Part shown: positions 1 to 8,819 of the stretch, piece after piece
How positions within the stretch are numbered: the first letter of the stretch is position 1
Layout: each line of letters opens with the position of its first letter
Assembly (NCBI GenBank): GCA_035759705.1
Contig: DASTUJ010000014.1
Location: 1-41,696, forward strand
Length of the DNA: 41,696 bases
Source: Actinomycetota bacterium
Lineage (GTDB): Bacteria; Actinomycetota; CADDZG01; JAHWKV01
Direction of reading: 5' to 3'
Made by a program: the position numbers and the translations under genes
The notes under the pieces: generated by a model
Database searches by the model: none
Told to the model about the DNA's origin: nothing
Seen by the model: the letters and a program-made list of their open reading frames with translations, nothing else

Positions 1-1244
1 TCACCGACATCCCCGGTCCGGGATCCCGCAAACTTGGCTCCCAGGCTGCGCTGTCAGTCGCCGGGCCCGTTTCTCCCTTCGGGGAGGTTTTTATCGCCTC
101 CGGCAGGGGAGCGGTGGTCGAAGACGTCGACGGCAACCACCTGCTCGATCTGGTCTGCGGTCTCGGATGCCTTGCGGTTGGGCATAGTCACCCGCACGTG
201 GTCGATGCGGTAAAGGCCCAGGCCGAGCGGTTCCTTCACACCGACTACAACGTCGTTGCTTACGAGGTCTACCAGCAGCTGGCCGAGCGGGTGGCCGCGG
301 CCTCCGGGGGCAACCGCCGGGTCGCGTTCTTCAACTCGGGCGCGGAGGCGGTGGAGAACTCGGTGAAGGTCGCCCGGGCGGTCACCGGCCGGCCCGGCAT
401 CATGTGTTTCGAGGGGGCCTTCCACGGCCGGACCCACATGGCGATGAGCCTGACCCACCGGGAACATCCCTACAAAGCGGGTTTCGGGCCGTTCTCGCCC
501 GATGTCCACCGGGTTCCCTACCCGGGCCTGGACGCCTCCACCATGGACGAGTTCCGGGCCGAAGCCTCCGCTGGGATGGAGGGCGGGAGCATTGCGGCCG
601 CGATCGTAGAGCCGATCCTCGGGGAGGGCGGGGTCATCGTCCCGCCCGATGGCTTCCTGGAGGCACTCGCAGAGCTTTGCCATCGCCATGGGGCACTGCT
701 GATCGTCGACGAGATCCAGACCGGCTACGGCAGAACCGGCAGGTTCCTGGCGTCCCAGCACTCCGAAGCAGACCCGGATCTCATCCTGCTCGGCAAGTCG
801 ATAGCGTCGGGGCTTCCGCTTTCTGCGGTGGCCGGCAAGGCTCAAATCCTGGACAAGCTGGATCTGCACGCCCTCGGCGGGACCTACGTCGGCAACCCGG
901 TGGCGTGTGCCGCGGGGTTGGCGGTGCTGGACGTGATGGAGGCGGAGAAGCTGATCGAAAGAGCGGAGCCGATCGGCAGCCGCCTTAAGGAAGCATGGCA
1001 GGAGATCGGGGATAACGACCGTCGGATCAAGGGCGTCCGGGGCAGGGGAGCGATGGTGGGAGTGTCCTTCCGGACCGCCGACGAGGCGAACAAGGTGGCG
1101 GCGGCCGCGGCGTCCCGAGGCGTGCTGGTGACCACCGCCGGCCTGCGAGGCAACGTGGTGCGGCACCTTCCGCCCCTGGTCCTGACCGACGACGAGCTGG
1201 AGGAGGCCATCGGAGCCCTGAAGCTTGCGGTCAGGGAGTGCTGA
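1..1244 (+). CDS. Class III PLP aminotransferase (4-aminobutyrate aminotransferase-like), 5' end outside window
   Basis: The reading frame is open from base 3, and the residues before the first possible start (GTG at 114) already match the family: TDIPGPGSRKL is the usual N-terminal stretch of GabT-type enzymes. The gene therefore begins left of the window and the GTG at 114 is not its start. About 413 residues are visible. The cofactor-domain motifs are in order: the NSGAEAVENSVKVAR phosphate-binding segment, the IVDEIQTGYGRTG segment with the PLP-contacting Asp, and LLGKSIASGLPLSAV, whose Lys should form the Schiff base. The likely reaction is transamination of an omega-amino acid such as GABA with 2-oxoglutarate. 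Substrate cannot be fixed from sequence; ornithine or other omega-amino acids are possible. Its stop overlaps the end of the convergent glycogen synthase gene by 14 bp. Confidence 0.87.
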   Translation, partial: TDIPGPGSRKLGSQAALSVAGPVSPFGEVFIASGRGAVVEDVDGNHLLDLVCGLGCLAVGHSHPHVVDAVKAQAERFLHTDYNVVAYEVYQQLAERVAAASGGNRRVAFFNSGAEAVENSVKVARAVTGRPGIMCFEGAFHGRTHMAMSLTHREHPYKAGFGPFSPDVHRVPYPGLDASTMDEFRAEASAGMEGGSIAAAIVEPILGEGGVIVPPDGFLEALAELCHRHGALLIVDEIQTGYGRTGRFLASQHSEADPDLILLGKSIASGLPLSAVAGKAQILDKLDLHALGGTYVGNPVACAAGLAVLDVMEAEKLIERAEPIGSRLKEAWQEIGDNDRRIKGVRGRGAMVGVSFRTADEANKVAAAAASRGVLVTTAGLRGNVVRHLPPLVLTDDELEEAIGALKLAVREC

Positions 1245-2430
1245 CGCTCCGGTAGACCGCGACGGTCTTCTCCGCGGCGGCGGTCCAGCTGAAGTGCTCG
1301 ATCGCCCGGACCCGTCCGGCGCGGCCCATGTTCAGTGCCAGCTCCGGGTCGTCGAGGAGGCGGTTGATCCTCTCGGCCAGCTCGGCTGCGAAGCCTGAAG
1401 GGTCGTCGGGCTCGCCGGTCACGGGGTCGGTCTCGCCCAGCGGCACGAGGTACCCGGTCTCGCCGTCGACCACGATCTCCGGAATCCCGCCGGTCCGGCT
1501 GGCCACCACCGCCGTCTCGCAAGCCATCGCCTCGACGTTCACCAGCCCGAACGGCTCGTAGACGGAGGGGCAAACGAACGCAGTCGCTGCACTGAATATC
1601 TCCATCAGCTCGGGGCGGGGCAACATCTGCTCGATCCAGAAGACGTTGCCCCGGCTGCTCTTCAGCTCCGAGGTCAGGTTCTGGAACTCCCGGGCGATCT
1701 CCACGGTGTCGGGGGCGGCAGCGCACAGCACGATCTGGGCTTGAGGCGGGATGTGATCGGCGGCTTTCAACAGGTGGATGATGCCCTTCTGCCGGGTGAT
1801 CCTCCCCACGAACAGCACTATCGGGTACTCCGGGTCGATCCCGTGGTTCACCAGGGTGCCGGTGCCGCTGACCGGGCGGTAGGCGTCGGTGTCGATGCCG
1901 TTGTGGACCACCACCACCTTCTCCGGGTCGATCGACGGGTAACACCGCAGCACGTCCCGCCGCATCTGCTCGGAGACCCCGATCACCGCATCGGCCGCCT
2001 CGAGGGCGGTTTTTTCGCAGAAGCTCGAAACTGCGTACCCCCCGCCCAGCTGTTCGGCCTTCCACGCCCGGAGCGGCTCCAGGCTGTGGGCCGTGGCGAC
2101 GTGGGGAACCCCGTACAGAAGTTTCGCCAGGTGGCCGGCCATGTTGGTGTACCAGGTGTTGCTGTGCACCAGGTCGGTTCCCTCCAGCGCCGCCGCCATC
2201 GACAAGTCGACCGACATGGACTGAAGAGCGCCCAGGTGCGGGGCGCTGCCGTCGAGTGCTTCCCAGGGCTGGTAGTTCGCGACCGGCACGTCGGCGGTCC
2301 GGAGGCCGCCGAAGCAGTGGACCTTCAGGTCGACCAGCCGGGCCAGCTCGCCGGTCAGGTGCTCGGCGTAGACGCCCGCCCCGCCGTACACCTCGGGCGG
2401 AAACTCCCGCGTCAGGAAAGAAATCTTCAA
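1231..2430 (-). CDS. glgM: GT4 glycogen synthase, actinobacterial GlgA/GlgM type
   Basis: The 399-residue protein starts MKISFLTREFPPEVYGGAGVY, the GT4-type glycogen synthase start with the glycine-rich nucleotide-sugar loop. It carries HNGID near the domain junction, FVGRITRQKG at the start of the second Rossmann domain, and a PSVYEPFGLVNVEAMAC acceptor/donor loop with the conserved E-x7-E pattern. Actinobacterial members of this family (Rv1212c type) make maltose-1-phosphate from ADP-glucose and glucose-1-phosphate for the GlgE pathway; older annotation calls them glycogen synthase. It lies 9 bp downstream of glgC on the same strand, so ADP-glucose supply and use are co-transcribed. Family assignment is strong; the choice between maltose-1-phosphate and glycogen as product rests on the actinobacterial context. 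Confidence 0.88.
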   Translation of the reverse strand: MKISFLTREFPPEVYGGAGVYAEHLTGELARLVDLKVHCFGGLRTADVPVANYQPWEALDGSAPHLGALQSMSVDLSMAAALEGTDLVHSNTWYTNMAGHLAKLLYGVPHVATAHSLEPLRAWKAEQLGGGYAVSSFCEKTALEAADAVIGVSEQMRRDVLRCYPSIDPEKVVVVHNGIDTDAYRPVSGTGTLVNHGIDPEYPIVLFVGRITRQKGIIHLLKAADHIPPQAQIVLCAAAPDTVEIAREFQNLTSELKSSRGNVFWIEQMLPRPELMEIFSAATAFVCPSVYEPFGLVNVEAMACETAVVASRTGGIPEIVVDGETGYLVPLGETDPVTGEPDDPSGFAAELAERINRLLDDPELALNMGRAGRVRAIEHFSWTAAAEKTVAVYRSVSTP

Positions 2431-2439
2431 GGGGTGCGC

Positions 2440-3687
2440 CTAAACGAGCTTCTGACCCTTGCCGATGACCACCACACCGTTGCTGGAGACGGTGAAGCGT
2501 TCGGCATCGGCCACCGGGTCGCAGCCGATCCGGTAGCCGGGTGGGATGCAGACATTCTTGTCGATGATCGCGTTGCGGACCACGGCGCCCTGCCCCACGT
2601 CGACCCGATCCATCAGGACGCAGCCGTCCACCTCCGCTCCGGTGTGCACAAAGACCCGGGCGGAGAGGATCGACCTGCGCACCGTAGCGCCCGAAACAAT
2701 GGCGCCCTCGCTGACCAGGGAGTCCAGCGCCATGCCCCGCCGGCCCTCCTCGTCGAACACGAACTTGGCCGGGGGGAGCGGCTGGTGCCAGGAGTAGATC
2801 GGCCAGTGCTCGTTGTACAGGTTGAAAACCGGGTGGACCGACACCAGGTCCATGTGCCCGTCGTAGTACGAGTCCAGGGTCCCGACGTCCCGCCAGTAGC
2901 CCCGCTCCCGGTCGGTGGTTCCGGGTACGTCGTTGGCGTCGAAGTCGTACACGGCCGCAACCCCGTCGTTGGCCAGCATCGGGATGATGTCCCCGCCGAC
3001 GTCGTGCTTGCTGCGGGGGTCCTCGGCGTCTCGCACGAGGGCGTCGACCAGCGCCTCGGTCGAAAAGATGTAGTTGCCCATGGAGGCCAGAACCTTGCCC
3101 GGTGAGTACTCGAGACCGGTCGTGTCACTCGGCTTTTCGACAAACCGGCGAATGCGGTGGTCGGGCCCGGCGTCGATGATGCCGAGGGCGTGGGCTTCGG
3201 AGGAAGGGACCGGTATGCCGGCCACCGTGACGTCGGCGCCGGAGGAGATGTGCTCCGCCAGCATCTGGCTCGGGTCCATCCGGTAGATGTGGTCGGCGCC
3301 GAAGACGTAGATGTAATCGGGGTTCTCGTCGCGGATCAGGTTGAAGTTCTGGAAGATGGCGTCGGCGGATCCGGAGAACCAGTGGGGGCCCCGCCGCATC
3401 TGAGCTGGCACGCAGGTGACGTAGCCGCCCAGCAGGGACGACATGCGCCAGGTCTGGGCGATGTGCCGGTCCAGGCTGTGGCTCTTGTACTGGGTCAGCA
3501 CTGCGATCCGACGGTTGCCGCCGTTGACCAGGTTGGACAGCGCGAAGTCGATCAGCCGGTAGTTGCCGGCAAACGGGACCGCCGGCTTGGCGCGGTCGGC
3601 GGTAAGGGGAGCGAGCCGCTTCCCCTCACCCCCGGCCAGGACGATGGCGAAGACGCGCTCGCGCGCCTGCGCCTCTCTAATTGCCAG
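2440..3687 (-). CDS. glgC: Glucose-1-phosphate adenylyltransferase, start codon uncertain
   Basis: This enzyme makes ADP-glucose from ATP and glucose-1-phosphate. The protein contains the nucleotidyltransferase signature [18 protein letters not shown], then [32 protein letters not shown], and a C-terminal left-handed beta-helix (residues about 300-415) ending GKGQKLV. The first conventional in-frame start is GTG at 3501, but that would remove the catalytic GGEGKR loop, so translation must begin upstream. Between the in-frame stop and this motif there is no ATG, GTG or TTG. Candidates are CTG at 3687 (5 bases after GAGGA) and ATT at 3681. Alternatively, ATG at 3709 or 3703 would join the frame if one base were missing from the GGGG run at 3687-3690. 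The coordinates given use the CTG. Full length would be about 415 residues, as expected. Confidence 0.85.
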   Translation of the reverse strand: MAIREAQARERVFAIVLAGGEGKRLAPLTADRAKPAVPFAGNYRLIDFALSNLVNGGNRRIAVLTQYKSHSLDRHIAQTWRMSSLLGGYVTCVPAQMRRGPHWFSGSADAIFQNFNLIRDENPDYIYVFGADHIYRMDPSQMLAEHISSGADVTVAGIPVPSSEAHALGIIDAGPDHRIRRFVEKPSDTTGLEYSPGKVLASMGNYIFSTEALVDALVRDAEDPRSKHDVGGDIIPMLANDGVAAVYDFDANDVPGTTDRERGYWRDVGTLDSYYDGHMDLVSVHPVFNLYNEHWPIYSWHQPLPPAKFVFDEEGRRGMALDSLVSEGAIVSGATVRRSILSARVFVHTGAEVDGCVLMDRVDVGQGAVVRNAIIDKNVCIPPGYRIGCDPVADAERFTVSSNGVVVIGKGQKLV

Positions 3688-3703
3688 GGGAGTCCTCGAC
3701 CAT

Positions 3704-3920
3704 TCTCATATCGTACGATCCGCCTTGTTTTCTGGGGATGAACATGAGGTGAACTCTAAGCCCTCGGACCGCGGGTGCGGGGTAACGGGTGCGCGAGGGC
3801 CTGCGTCACAGCGCCACGTCTCGCCCCGGCCTTGGCATTGAGCAGCCGGGCGCGATAATCAGCAGGGCGGCCGCGCACCGTAGCGCCGGTCGCCGAGTCT
3901 TCGACTCAGAAGGGAGATCC
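3704..3920. promoter_or_regulatory. Divergent intergenic region between glgC and the acyl-CoA synthetase
   Basis: About 217 bases separate the 5' ends of the divergent glgC and acyl-CoA synthetase genes, so promoters for both must lie here. The only clear element is AAGGGAG at 3910-3916, a ribosome-binding site ahead of the ATG at 3921. I could not pick out convincing -35/-10 pairs or an operator. Confidence 0.4.
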
Positions 3921-5729
3921 ATGGCTGTTTCAGGCCGAACACTCACCGAGGTCTTTGAGAACCGCGTTGCTCGCAGCGCCGATCGGGTCGCTATGAGGGC
4001 CAAAGAGGCCGATGGTTGGAAGAAGATCACCTTCCGGGAGTACGACCTGCAGGCTCGAGAGATCGCCAGTGGTTTGATCAGCCTGGGGGTCGACAAAGGC
4101 GACGCGGTCGCGCTGCTTTCGACCAACCGCCCCGAGTGGCACATCGCCGACATCGGCATCCTTCTCACCGGGGCGGTCACGGTACCGGTCTACGTCACGA
4201 ACTCCCCCAGCCAGGTCGCCCATGTCGTCGGCCACTCCGGCGCCCAGGTCATCTTCGTCGAGAACCAGCTGCAGCTGGACAAGGTCCAGGAAGCGGTCAA
4301 AGAGCTGCCGAACCTGCGCAAGGTGATCGTCATGGACGAAGGCTCCGGCTCCTCCGACCTGCTGATGAGCTTCAGCCAGCTGCGCCAGCGCGGGCGGGAC
4401 TACGCCAAGACCGAGCCGGCCGCCGTCAAGGAGCGCACCGCCGCCATCAGCCCGGAGGACACCGCAACGATCATCTACACCTCCGGCACCACCGGACTGC
4501 CCAAGGGGTCGATCCTCTCGCACGGCGGTTTTGCCTGGACCTTGATGACGCTGGGGGACGTACTGCCGTTCACCGACATGGAGGAGCGGGTTATCTCCTA
4601 CCTCCCCCTGTCGCACGTATTCGAGCGGCTGGCCTCCGAGTGGGGCGGCATCTACTACGGGTTCGAGGTGTGGTTCGCCGAGTCCACCGACAAGCTGAGG
4701 GAGAACCTCAAGGAGTGCAAGCCGACCTTCTTCATCGGCGTGCCCCGGGTCTACGAGAAGTTCGCATCCGCAATCCAGGCCCGGTACTCCGAGCACGAGA
4801 AGGCGGAAACCATTGCCAAGGCTCTGGCCGCTGCGATGGAGCGGGTGGAGCTGGAGCAGGCGGGCAAGTCCATCCCTCTGCCGCTCAAGGTCAAGGGGGC
4901 CCTGTTCGACAAGCTGATCTTCTCCAAGACCCGCGAGGAGCTGGGCATGGAGCACTGCCGGTTTGCCATCACCGGCTCGGCGCCGGTGGCGCCGGAGGTC
5001 ATCAAGTTCATCCACGCCATCGGCATCGACCTGATCGAGGCTTATGGGCAGACCGAAACCAACGCTCCCACCACCGTGACCCCGCCCAAAAAGGCCCGGA
5101 TCGGCACCGTCGGCCCTCCGATTCCAGGCATGGAGCTGAAGTTCGACGAGGACGGCGAGATCCTGGTCAAAGGCCCGAACGTCTTCAAGGGCTACCTCAA
5201 CGACCCGGCTGCCACCGCCGAGGCGATGACCGAGGACGGGTGGCTGAGGACCGGGGACGTCGGCGTGCTGGACGCCGCGGGCTACCTGAACATCACCGAC
5301 CGCAAGAAGGACATCATCATCACCGCCGGCGGCAAGAACATCTCCCCGCAGGAGATCGAGGGAAAGCTCACCCTCTCGCCGCTCATCTCGCAGGCGGTGG
5401 TCATCGGTGACCGCCGGCCTTTCCTCACAGCGCTGATCACACTCGACGCCGACGCCGCCGTGAGGTGGGGCAAGGCCCTGGGCGTCACGGTCGACCACCC
5501 GGCTGCCCTGGCCCGGGATCCCAAGGTCCTGGACGAGATCGGGGCGCTGGTCGACAAGGTGAACGAGGGCCTTTCGCAGGTGGAGAAGATCAAGAAGTGG
5601 ACGCTCCTGGAGAACGACTTCACCCAGGAGGCCGAGGAGATCACTCCGACCTTCAAGGTCAAGCGCAAGACGATCAACAACAAGTACGCGCCCCAGATCG
5701 AGGCGATGTACGAAAAAAAGGCTAGCTGA
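3921..5729 (+). CDS. Long-chain fatty-acid--CoA ligase (AMP-forming, FadD15-like)
   Basis: The 602-residue adenylate-forming enzyme should activate long-chain fatty acids to acyl-CoA through an acyl-adenylate. Motifs in order: the phosphate-binding loop YTSGTTGLPKG (about residue 190), AYGQTETNAP (A5), the TGDVG motif with the ribose-binding Asp (A7), the hinge DRKKDIIITAGGKNISP (A8), and a C-terminal FKVKRKTI with the candidate catalytic Lys. The linker and the ELGMEHCRFAITGSAPV stretch resemble the FadD15/long-chain subfamily. The frame is open further upstream, but ATG at 3921 follows AAGGGAG at good spacing and gives the usual N-terminus. The stop overlaps the convergent DM13 gene by 8 bp. 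Exact chain-length preference is unknown. Confidence 0.9.
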   Translation: MAVSGRTLTEVFENRVARSADRVAMRAKEADGWKKITFREYDLQAREIASGLISLGVDKGDAVALLSTNRPEWHIADIGILLTGAVTVPVYVTNSPSQVAHVVGHSGAQVIFVENQLQLDKVQEAVKELPNLRKVIVMDEGSGSSDLLMSFSQLRQRGRDYAKTEPAAVKERTAAISPEDTATIIYTSGTTGLPKGSILSHGGFAWTLMTLGDVLPFTDMEERVISYLPLSHVFERLASEWGGIYYGFEVWFAESTDKLRENLKECKPTFFIGVPRVYEKFASAIQARYSEHEKAETIAKALAAAMERVELEQAGKSIPLPLKVKGALFDKLIFSKTREELGMEHCRFAITGSAPVAPEVIKFIHAIGIDLIEAYGQTETNAPTTVTPPKKARIGTVGPPIPGMELKFDEDGEILVKGPNVFKGYLNDPAATAEAMTEDGWLRTGDVGVLDAAGYLNITDRKKDIIITAGGKNISPQEIEGKLTLSPLISQAVVIGDRRPFLTALITLDADAAVRWGKALGVTVDHPAALARDPKVLDEIGALVDKVNEGLSQVEKIKKWTLLENDFTQEAEEITPTFKVKRKTINNKYAPQIEAMYEKKAS

Positions 5730-6348
5730 CCAGAGTCGCCACCCCGAAACCAACGCTGAATCGGGCGCACCAGACGACTGCGTTGCGGTACTTCGCCAGG
5801 TCGGTTCCGGCCGGGATCTCGTAGTTCTGGTTGCCCAGGTTCCCTTTGAGCCTGCCCAGCTCCACGAAGTCCTCGCCGTACTCCTTGCCGAAGCCGGCGT
5901 CGCTGCTGCCCGCCGACAGGTAGACCCGCAGGTCGGGCCCGTTGCTGGTCTCGAAGTCTTCGAACCTCAGGAATCGCCGGCCGTCGGGGAACTCGGTGAC
6001 TATGGCCTGGCCGGTGGTGGTGTGCTCCAGCGACCGGAACGCCGCCCGGGCGGACTCCTTCGGAGGCTCCGGCGCTGCCGGGATGGCGCTCCCCGGGTCG
6101 ACGAGACCGGCGCCGGCTCCACGGCTCGACTGGCCGGGCACAACAGGGTCGGTGGTGACGCCTTCACCGGATCCGGGCGCCGAGTCCGAAGGAGTGATGG
6201 TGGAGGCCGGCTTGTCGGCGGCCGGAGCGGGTTCGTCTACCCGGTCGTCCAGGAACAGCTTCTGCGGCTGGAAGAACAACAGCACGAAGATCGTCAGTGC
6301 CACCGCTATCGGGATGCCGGCCCAGAGGAGGCGCTTCTTGGTGATCAT
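5722..6348 (-). CDS. DM13-domain membrane-anchored protein
   Basis: The 208-residue protein has a single N-terminal membrane segment (residues about 8-25, WAGIPIAVALTIFVLLFF), a Ser/Pro/Ala-rich linker (about 35-95) and a C-terminal DM13 domain (about 100-205). The DM13 features seen are the FEDFETSNGPDLRVYLS strand, NLGNQNYEIP, and the conserved NAVVWCARFSVGFGVA, whose single Cys is typical of the family. DM13 domains are proposed to be redox or electron-transfer modules on the cell surface. The ATG at 6348 overlaps the stop of the flavodoxin-like gene by 4 bp (ATGA), so the two are translationally coupled. The pairing with a flavin protein under an ECF sigma factor suggests an envelope redox role, which is inference. 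Confidence 0.8.
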   Translation of the reverse strand: MITKKRLLWAGIPIAVALTIFVLLFFQPQKLFLDDRVDEPAPAADKPASTITPSDSAPGSGEGVTTDPVVPGQSSRGAGAGLVDPGSAIPAAPEPPKESARAAFRSLEHTTTGQAIVTEFPDGRRFLRFEDFETSNGPDLRVYLSAGSSDAGFGKEYGEDFVELGRLKGNLGNQNYEIPAGTDLAKYRNAVVWCARFSVGFGVATLVS

Positions 6349-7001
6349 CCCGCGTGGAGGGGGTGTTCGGTCTCCGGGTCGAAGGTGTTGCCCTCGGCCG
6401 GGATGGGGTTGGCCTTCAGGATTCGGGCCATATGCACCACGTTGTGGGCCATCCACCGGGTGGTGCGCTGGGTGTAGGCGTGGTTCTCGCCGCCGGCCTC
6501 GATGTAGGAGGGGCCGGGACCGGCGTCGCCCACCCAGTAGGTGTCGGCGTTGGGGGGCACGGTGCATCCCAGGTGGGTCAAGTTGAACAGGGTGGTTTCG
6601 GCGGCGGAGTGGGCGCCGTCCTCGTTTCCGGTCACGACCACGCCGGCGACCTTGTTGTAGAGCGGGTACTGGCCTTTGTCGTTGGTCTCGTTGTAGGTGC
6701 CGTCGAGCCTTTCGATCAACAGCTGGCAGACGCTGCTCCGGACCCCGAACCAGATGGAGGTGCAGACGATGATGATGTCGGCGGCCTTGATCTTCTCGAG
6801 AATGACCGGCCACTCGTCGCCCTCTCCCTCGTAGGAGCTCACCCCGAAGGGGACGTTGTAGTCGACGATGCGGATCATCTCGCTCTCGACGTCCATCCGG
6901 TCGAACCACTCGATGACCTTGCGAGCCAGCGCCTCGGTGTTGGAGACCTCGGGCGACTTCTTGAGCGTGCAGTTCAGGAAAACAGCTTTGAGTTCGGCCA
7001 T
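6345..7001 (-). CDS. Flavodoxin-like NAD(P)H/FMN reductase family protein
   Basis: The 218-residue protein has a flavodoxin-like alpha/beta fold: strand 1 then LNCTLKKSPEVSNTEALARK (the FMN phosphate-loop region), ADIIIVCTSIWFGVRSSVCQLLIERL (the loop that packs on the isoalloxazine in NADPH-dependent FMN reductases), and GVVVTGNEDGAHSAAETTL near the third flavin loop. It probably binds FMN and moves electrons from NAD(P)H; the natural acceptor is unknown. It is co-oriented with, and upstream of, the DM13 gene (4-bp overlap) and follows the sigma/anti-sigma pair after a 75-bp gap, suggesting one stress-response operon. WrbA-like quinone reductase is an alternative label. Confidence 0.8.
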   Translation of the reverse strand: MAELKAVFLNCTLKKSPEVSNTEALARKVIEWFDRMDVESEMIRIVDYNVPFGVSSYEGEGDEWPVILEKIKAADIIIVCTSIWFGVRSSVCQLLIERLDGTYNETNDKGQYPLYNKVAGVVVTGNEDGAHSAAETTLFNLTHLGCTVPPNADTYWVGDAGPGPSYIEAGGENHAYTQRTTRWMAHNVVHMARILKANPIPAEGNTFDPETEHPLHAG

Positions 7002-7076
7002 TACGGTCCTCCATTGGATCAGGGCTAACGGCGGTTAGTGTCGGGCGGGACCCCGGCGTTACGTCGACGGGACGGA

Positions 7077-7349
7077 TTATTCGGCCGGGCCCCTCCAGCC
7101 GCGGAAGGCAACCAGCAGGTGGCCCGCCAGCTCTTCGGAGAGGTCGTCGGTGCGGAGGCGCCCCGACTCCCGGATCGTCGTGCGGAACTGCTCGAGGTAG
7201 CGGGAGCAGTGGGGGCATACCGCCAGATGGGCCTCGAACCGTGCGCGGTCGGCCGTGGAAAGGGTGCCTTCGAGGTAGTCGGTGATCACCTCCACCAACT
7301 CCTGGCACATCATCGCCTTGGGGCGGCGCGGGCCCAATCGAACCTTCAT
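7077..7349 (-). CDS. Zinc-binding anti-sigma factor (ZAS type, soluble)
   Basis: The 90-residue protein carries the ZAS signature H41-x3-C45-x2-C48 (FEAHLAVCPHC), with a further Cys upstream in the MMCQELVE helix (C15). This is the usual HxxxCxxC anti-sigma domain that binds and silences an ECF sigma factor. There is no membrane segment, so the sensor is cytoplasmic. The start overlaps the sigma-factor stop by 4 bp (ATGA), the standard arrangement for a cognate pair. Release could be redox or zinc driven, as for RsrA, but that is inference. Confidence 0.85.
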   Translation of the reverse strand: MKVRLGPRRPKAMMCQELVEVITDYLEGTLSTADRARFEAHLAVCPHCSRYLEQFRTTIRESGRLRTDDLSEELAGHLLVAFRGWRGPAE

Positions 7350-8038
7350 CGGCCTTCCTCGTTTCCCAGATAGCTCTCCAACTCGAGCCGTACCCTCGAT
7401 CGGGCTCGGTGAAGCAGGACCCGTTGGTTGGTCTCGGTCAGGCCCAGGGCATTACAGACCTCGGCCGGCGTCCACCCCTCCACGTCCCGAAGTGAGATGA
7501 CCTCACGCTGCACGGGGGGCAGGCGATCGATGGCGGCGCCGATGGCCCTCTGGGCTTCATGTGTGGTTAGCGCCTGTTCCGGGTTTTCGTCCCAGGGCGC
7601 CGGCGGCGTCAGCCAGCCGCCCGGGTTGGGGGCTCCCTCCTGCTGGAACCGGTCGGCGGGGACGCTGGGGCCTTCGAGCTCGCTGGACCAGGAGGAGAAC
7701 GGGATGGTCCGGATCTCCTTGTTGAACTGGGCGGTGCCCACGTGCGACACGATGCTGAAGATCCAGGTTCTAAGCGAGGAGCGGCCCTCGAACCTGTCGA
7801 TCCCCTGCAGGACGGCAAGCCACGCCTCCTGGACTATCTCCTCGGCGACGGCTTCCGAGGGCGCCCGGCGCCGGGCGAGACGGAGCATCCAGGGACCGTG
7901 CTCGGCGACCAGCGCCTTGAAGGCCGCCTCGTCCCGTGAGCGGAGCGCCTCGATGAGCGCCCGGTCCGTCGACCGTCCAGCCGGAGCTCCGACTGGAGCC
8001 GGTTGGCGGGATACGAAGCGTTCTCTGAGGAATGCCAT
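7346..8038 (-). CDS. ECF RNA polymerase sigma factor
   Basis: The 230-residue protein contains sigma region 2 (about residues 50-115, with EEIVQEAWLAVLQGIDRFEGRSSLRTWIF recognising the -10 element) and region 4 (about 165-215, RLPPVQREVISLRDVEGW followed by LGLTETNQRVLLHRARSR, a helix-turn-helix for the -35 element). A Pro/Gly-rich linker of about 40 residues joins them. The frame extends upstream, but ATG at 8038 gives the usual length; no Shine-Dalgarno motif is visible before it. It is followed by its anti-sigma with a 4-bp overlap and probably drives its own operon. Confidence 0.88.
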   Translation of the reverse strand: MAFLRERFVSRQPAPVGAPAGRSTDRALIEALRSRDEAAFKALVAEHGPWMLRLARRRAPSEAVAEEIVQEAWLAVLQGIDRFEGRSSLRTWIFSIVSHVGTAQFNKEIRTIPFSSWSSELEGPSVPADRFQQEGAPNPGGWLTPPAPWDENPEQALTTHEAQRAIGAAIDRLPPVQREVISLRDVEGWTPAEVCNALGLTETNQRVLLHRARSRVRLELESYLGNEEGR

Positions 8039-8144
8039 GGGGCCAAGGAGGAGCCTATACCCGCCATGTGGCGGATTCGAGAGTGGATGTAACGCGCGGC
8101 TTCGCCGGCCCACTAAGGCTTGCGAACTGGAGCGAGGGGGAGTC

Positions 8145-8819
8145 ATGAGAAGAGGGATCGTGCTGGCGGCGGCGATGGTGTTCTTGACCGGGGTGGCGGC
8201 GCCGGCCCAGGCGGTGCGGGTCGACCGGAGGGACCGGTCGGACGCCGCGCTGATCTATTCCGAGGACGTCTCGGTGATCGTCGGCAGCACGCTGCGGGAG
8301 CCGGACGAGAGCACCGACCCCTCCAAACCCCTGTTCAACGATGCCGGAGTCGGCCTCGACCTGAGCTGGGGACAGTGGCAAACGGCAACCGGGCTGGCGA
8401 TCGCCCGCTACCGGAGCGATTCCCGATCCACCATGGTCGAGCTGAAGTTGTCGGGGCTGGTGCCGGGCGGCGTCTACTCGGTGTTCTGGGGCACTCTCGA
8501 TCCCGACAGCGAACACCCCGACTGCCCGGGCGTGGAAAGAAGCCTTCCTTTGACCAGCTTGCAGCCAAACCGTCAGGTCCCGGACCCGTCCTCGTTCATA
8601 GCCGCTTCAACCGGCAAGTCGGTCTACGAGGGCAGGGCGCCCGGGAACATCCTCACCGCCCGCCAGACCTTCTTCTGGGTGATCTACCAGAGCGACGGCG
8701 AGGCAGACCACCCGTTCCCGAACCGCGGCGAGAAGCTGACCGCCGGAGGGGAGTCTGGCTGCCGGAGCAGCTTCGGCGAGGACGCGATGAGGCAGCTGAT
8801 CATCGTCATGCGTTCCTAG
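8145..8819 (+). CDS. Secreted protein of unknown function
   Basis: The 224-residue product begins with a clear Sec signal peptide (MRRGIVLAAAMVFLTGVAAPAQA, cleavage probable after AQA, residue 23). The rest is a beta-rich domain without a motif I can name; a stretch around 115-130 (VELKLSGLVPGGVYSVFWGTL) looks like an immunoglobulin-type sandwich strand pair. Three Cys are visible, two in the central and C-terminal parts. The ATG at 8145 follows GCGAGGGGGAG. It is transcribed divergently from the ECF sigma gene and could belong to its regulon. The gene ends in a 4-bp overlap with the convergent LysM gene. Confidence 0.72.
   Translation: MRRGIVLAAAMVFLTGVAAPAQAVRVDRRDRSDAALIYSEDVSVIVGSTLREPDESTDPSKPLFNDAGVGLDLSWGQWQTATGLAIARYRSDSRSTMVELKLSGLVPGGVYSVFWGTLDPDSEHPDCPGVERSLPLTSLQPNRQVPDPSSFIAASTGKSVYEGRAPGNILTARQTFFWVIYQSDGEADHPFPNRGEKLTAGGESGCRSSFGEDAMRQLIIVMRS

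Noticed and set aside
3930-5753. A 607-codon frame opposite the acyl-CoA synthetase
   Set aside because: Antisense to a complete AMP-forming ligase whose motifs are all intact; high GC makes long shadow frames common here.
7077-7349. Anti-sigma as a membrane-spanning sensor
   Set aside because: The 90 residues contain no hydrophobic helix; it is a soluble ZAS protein.
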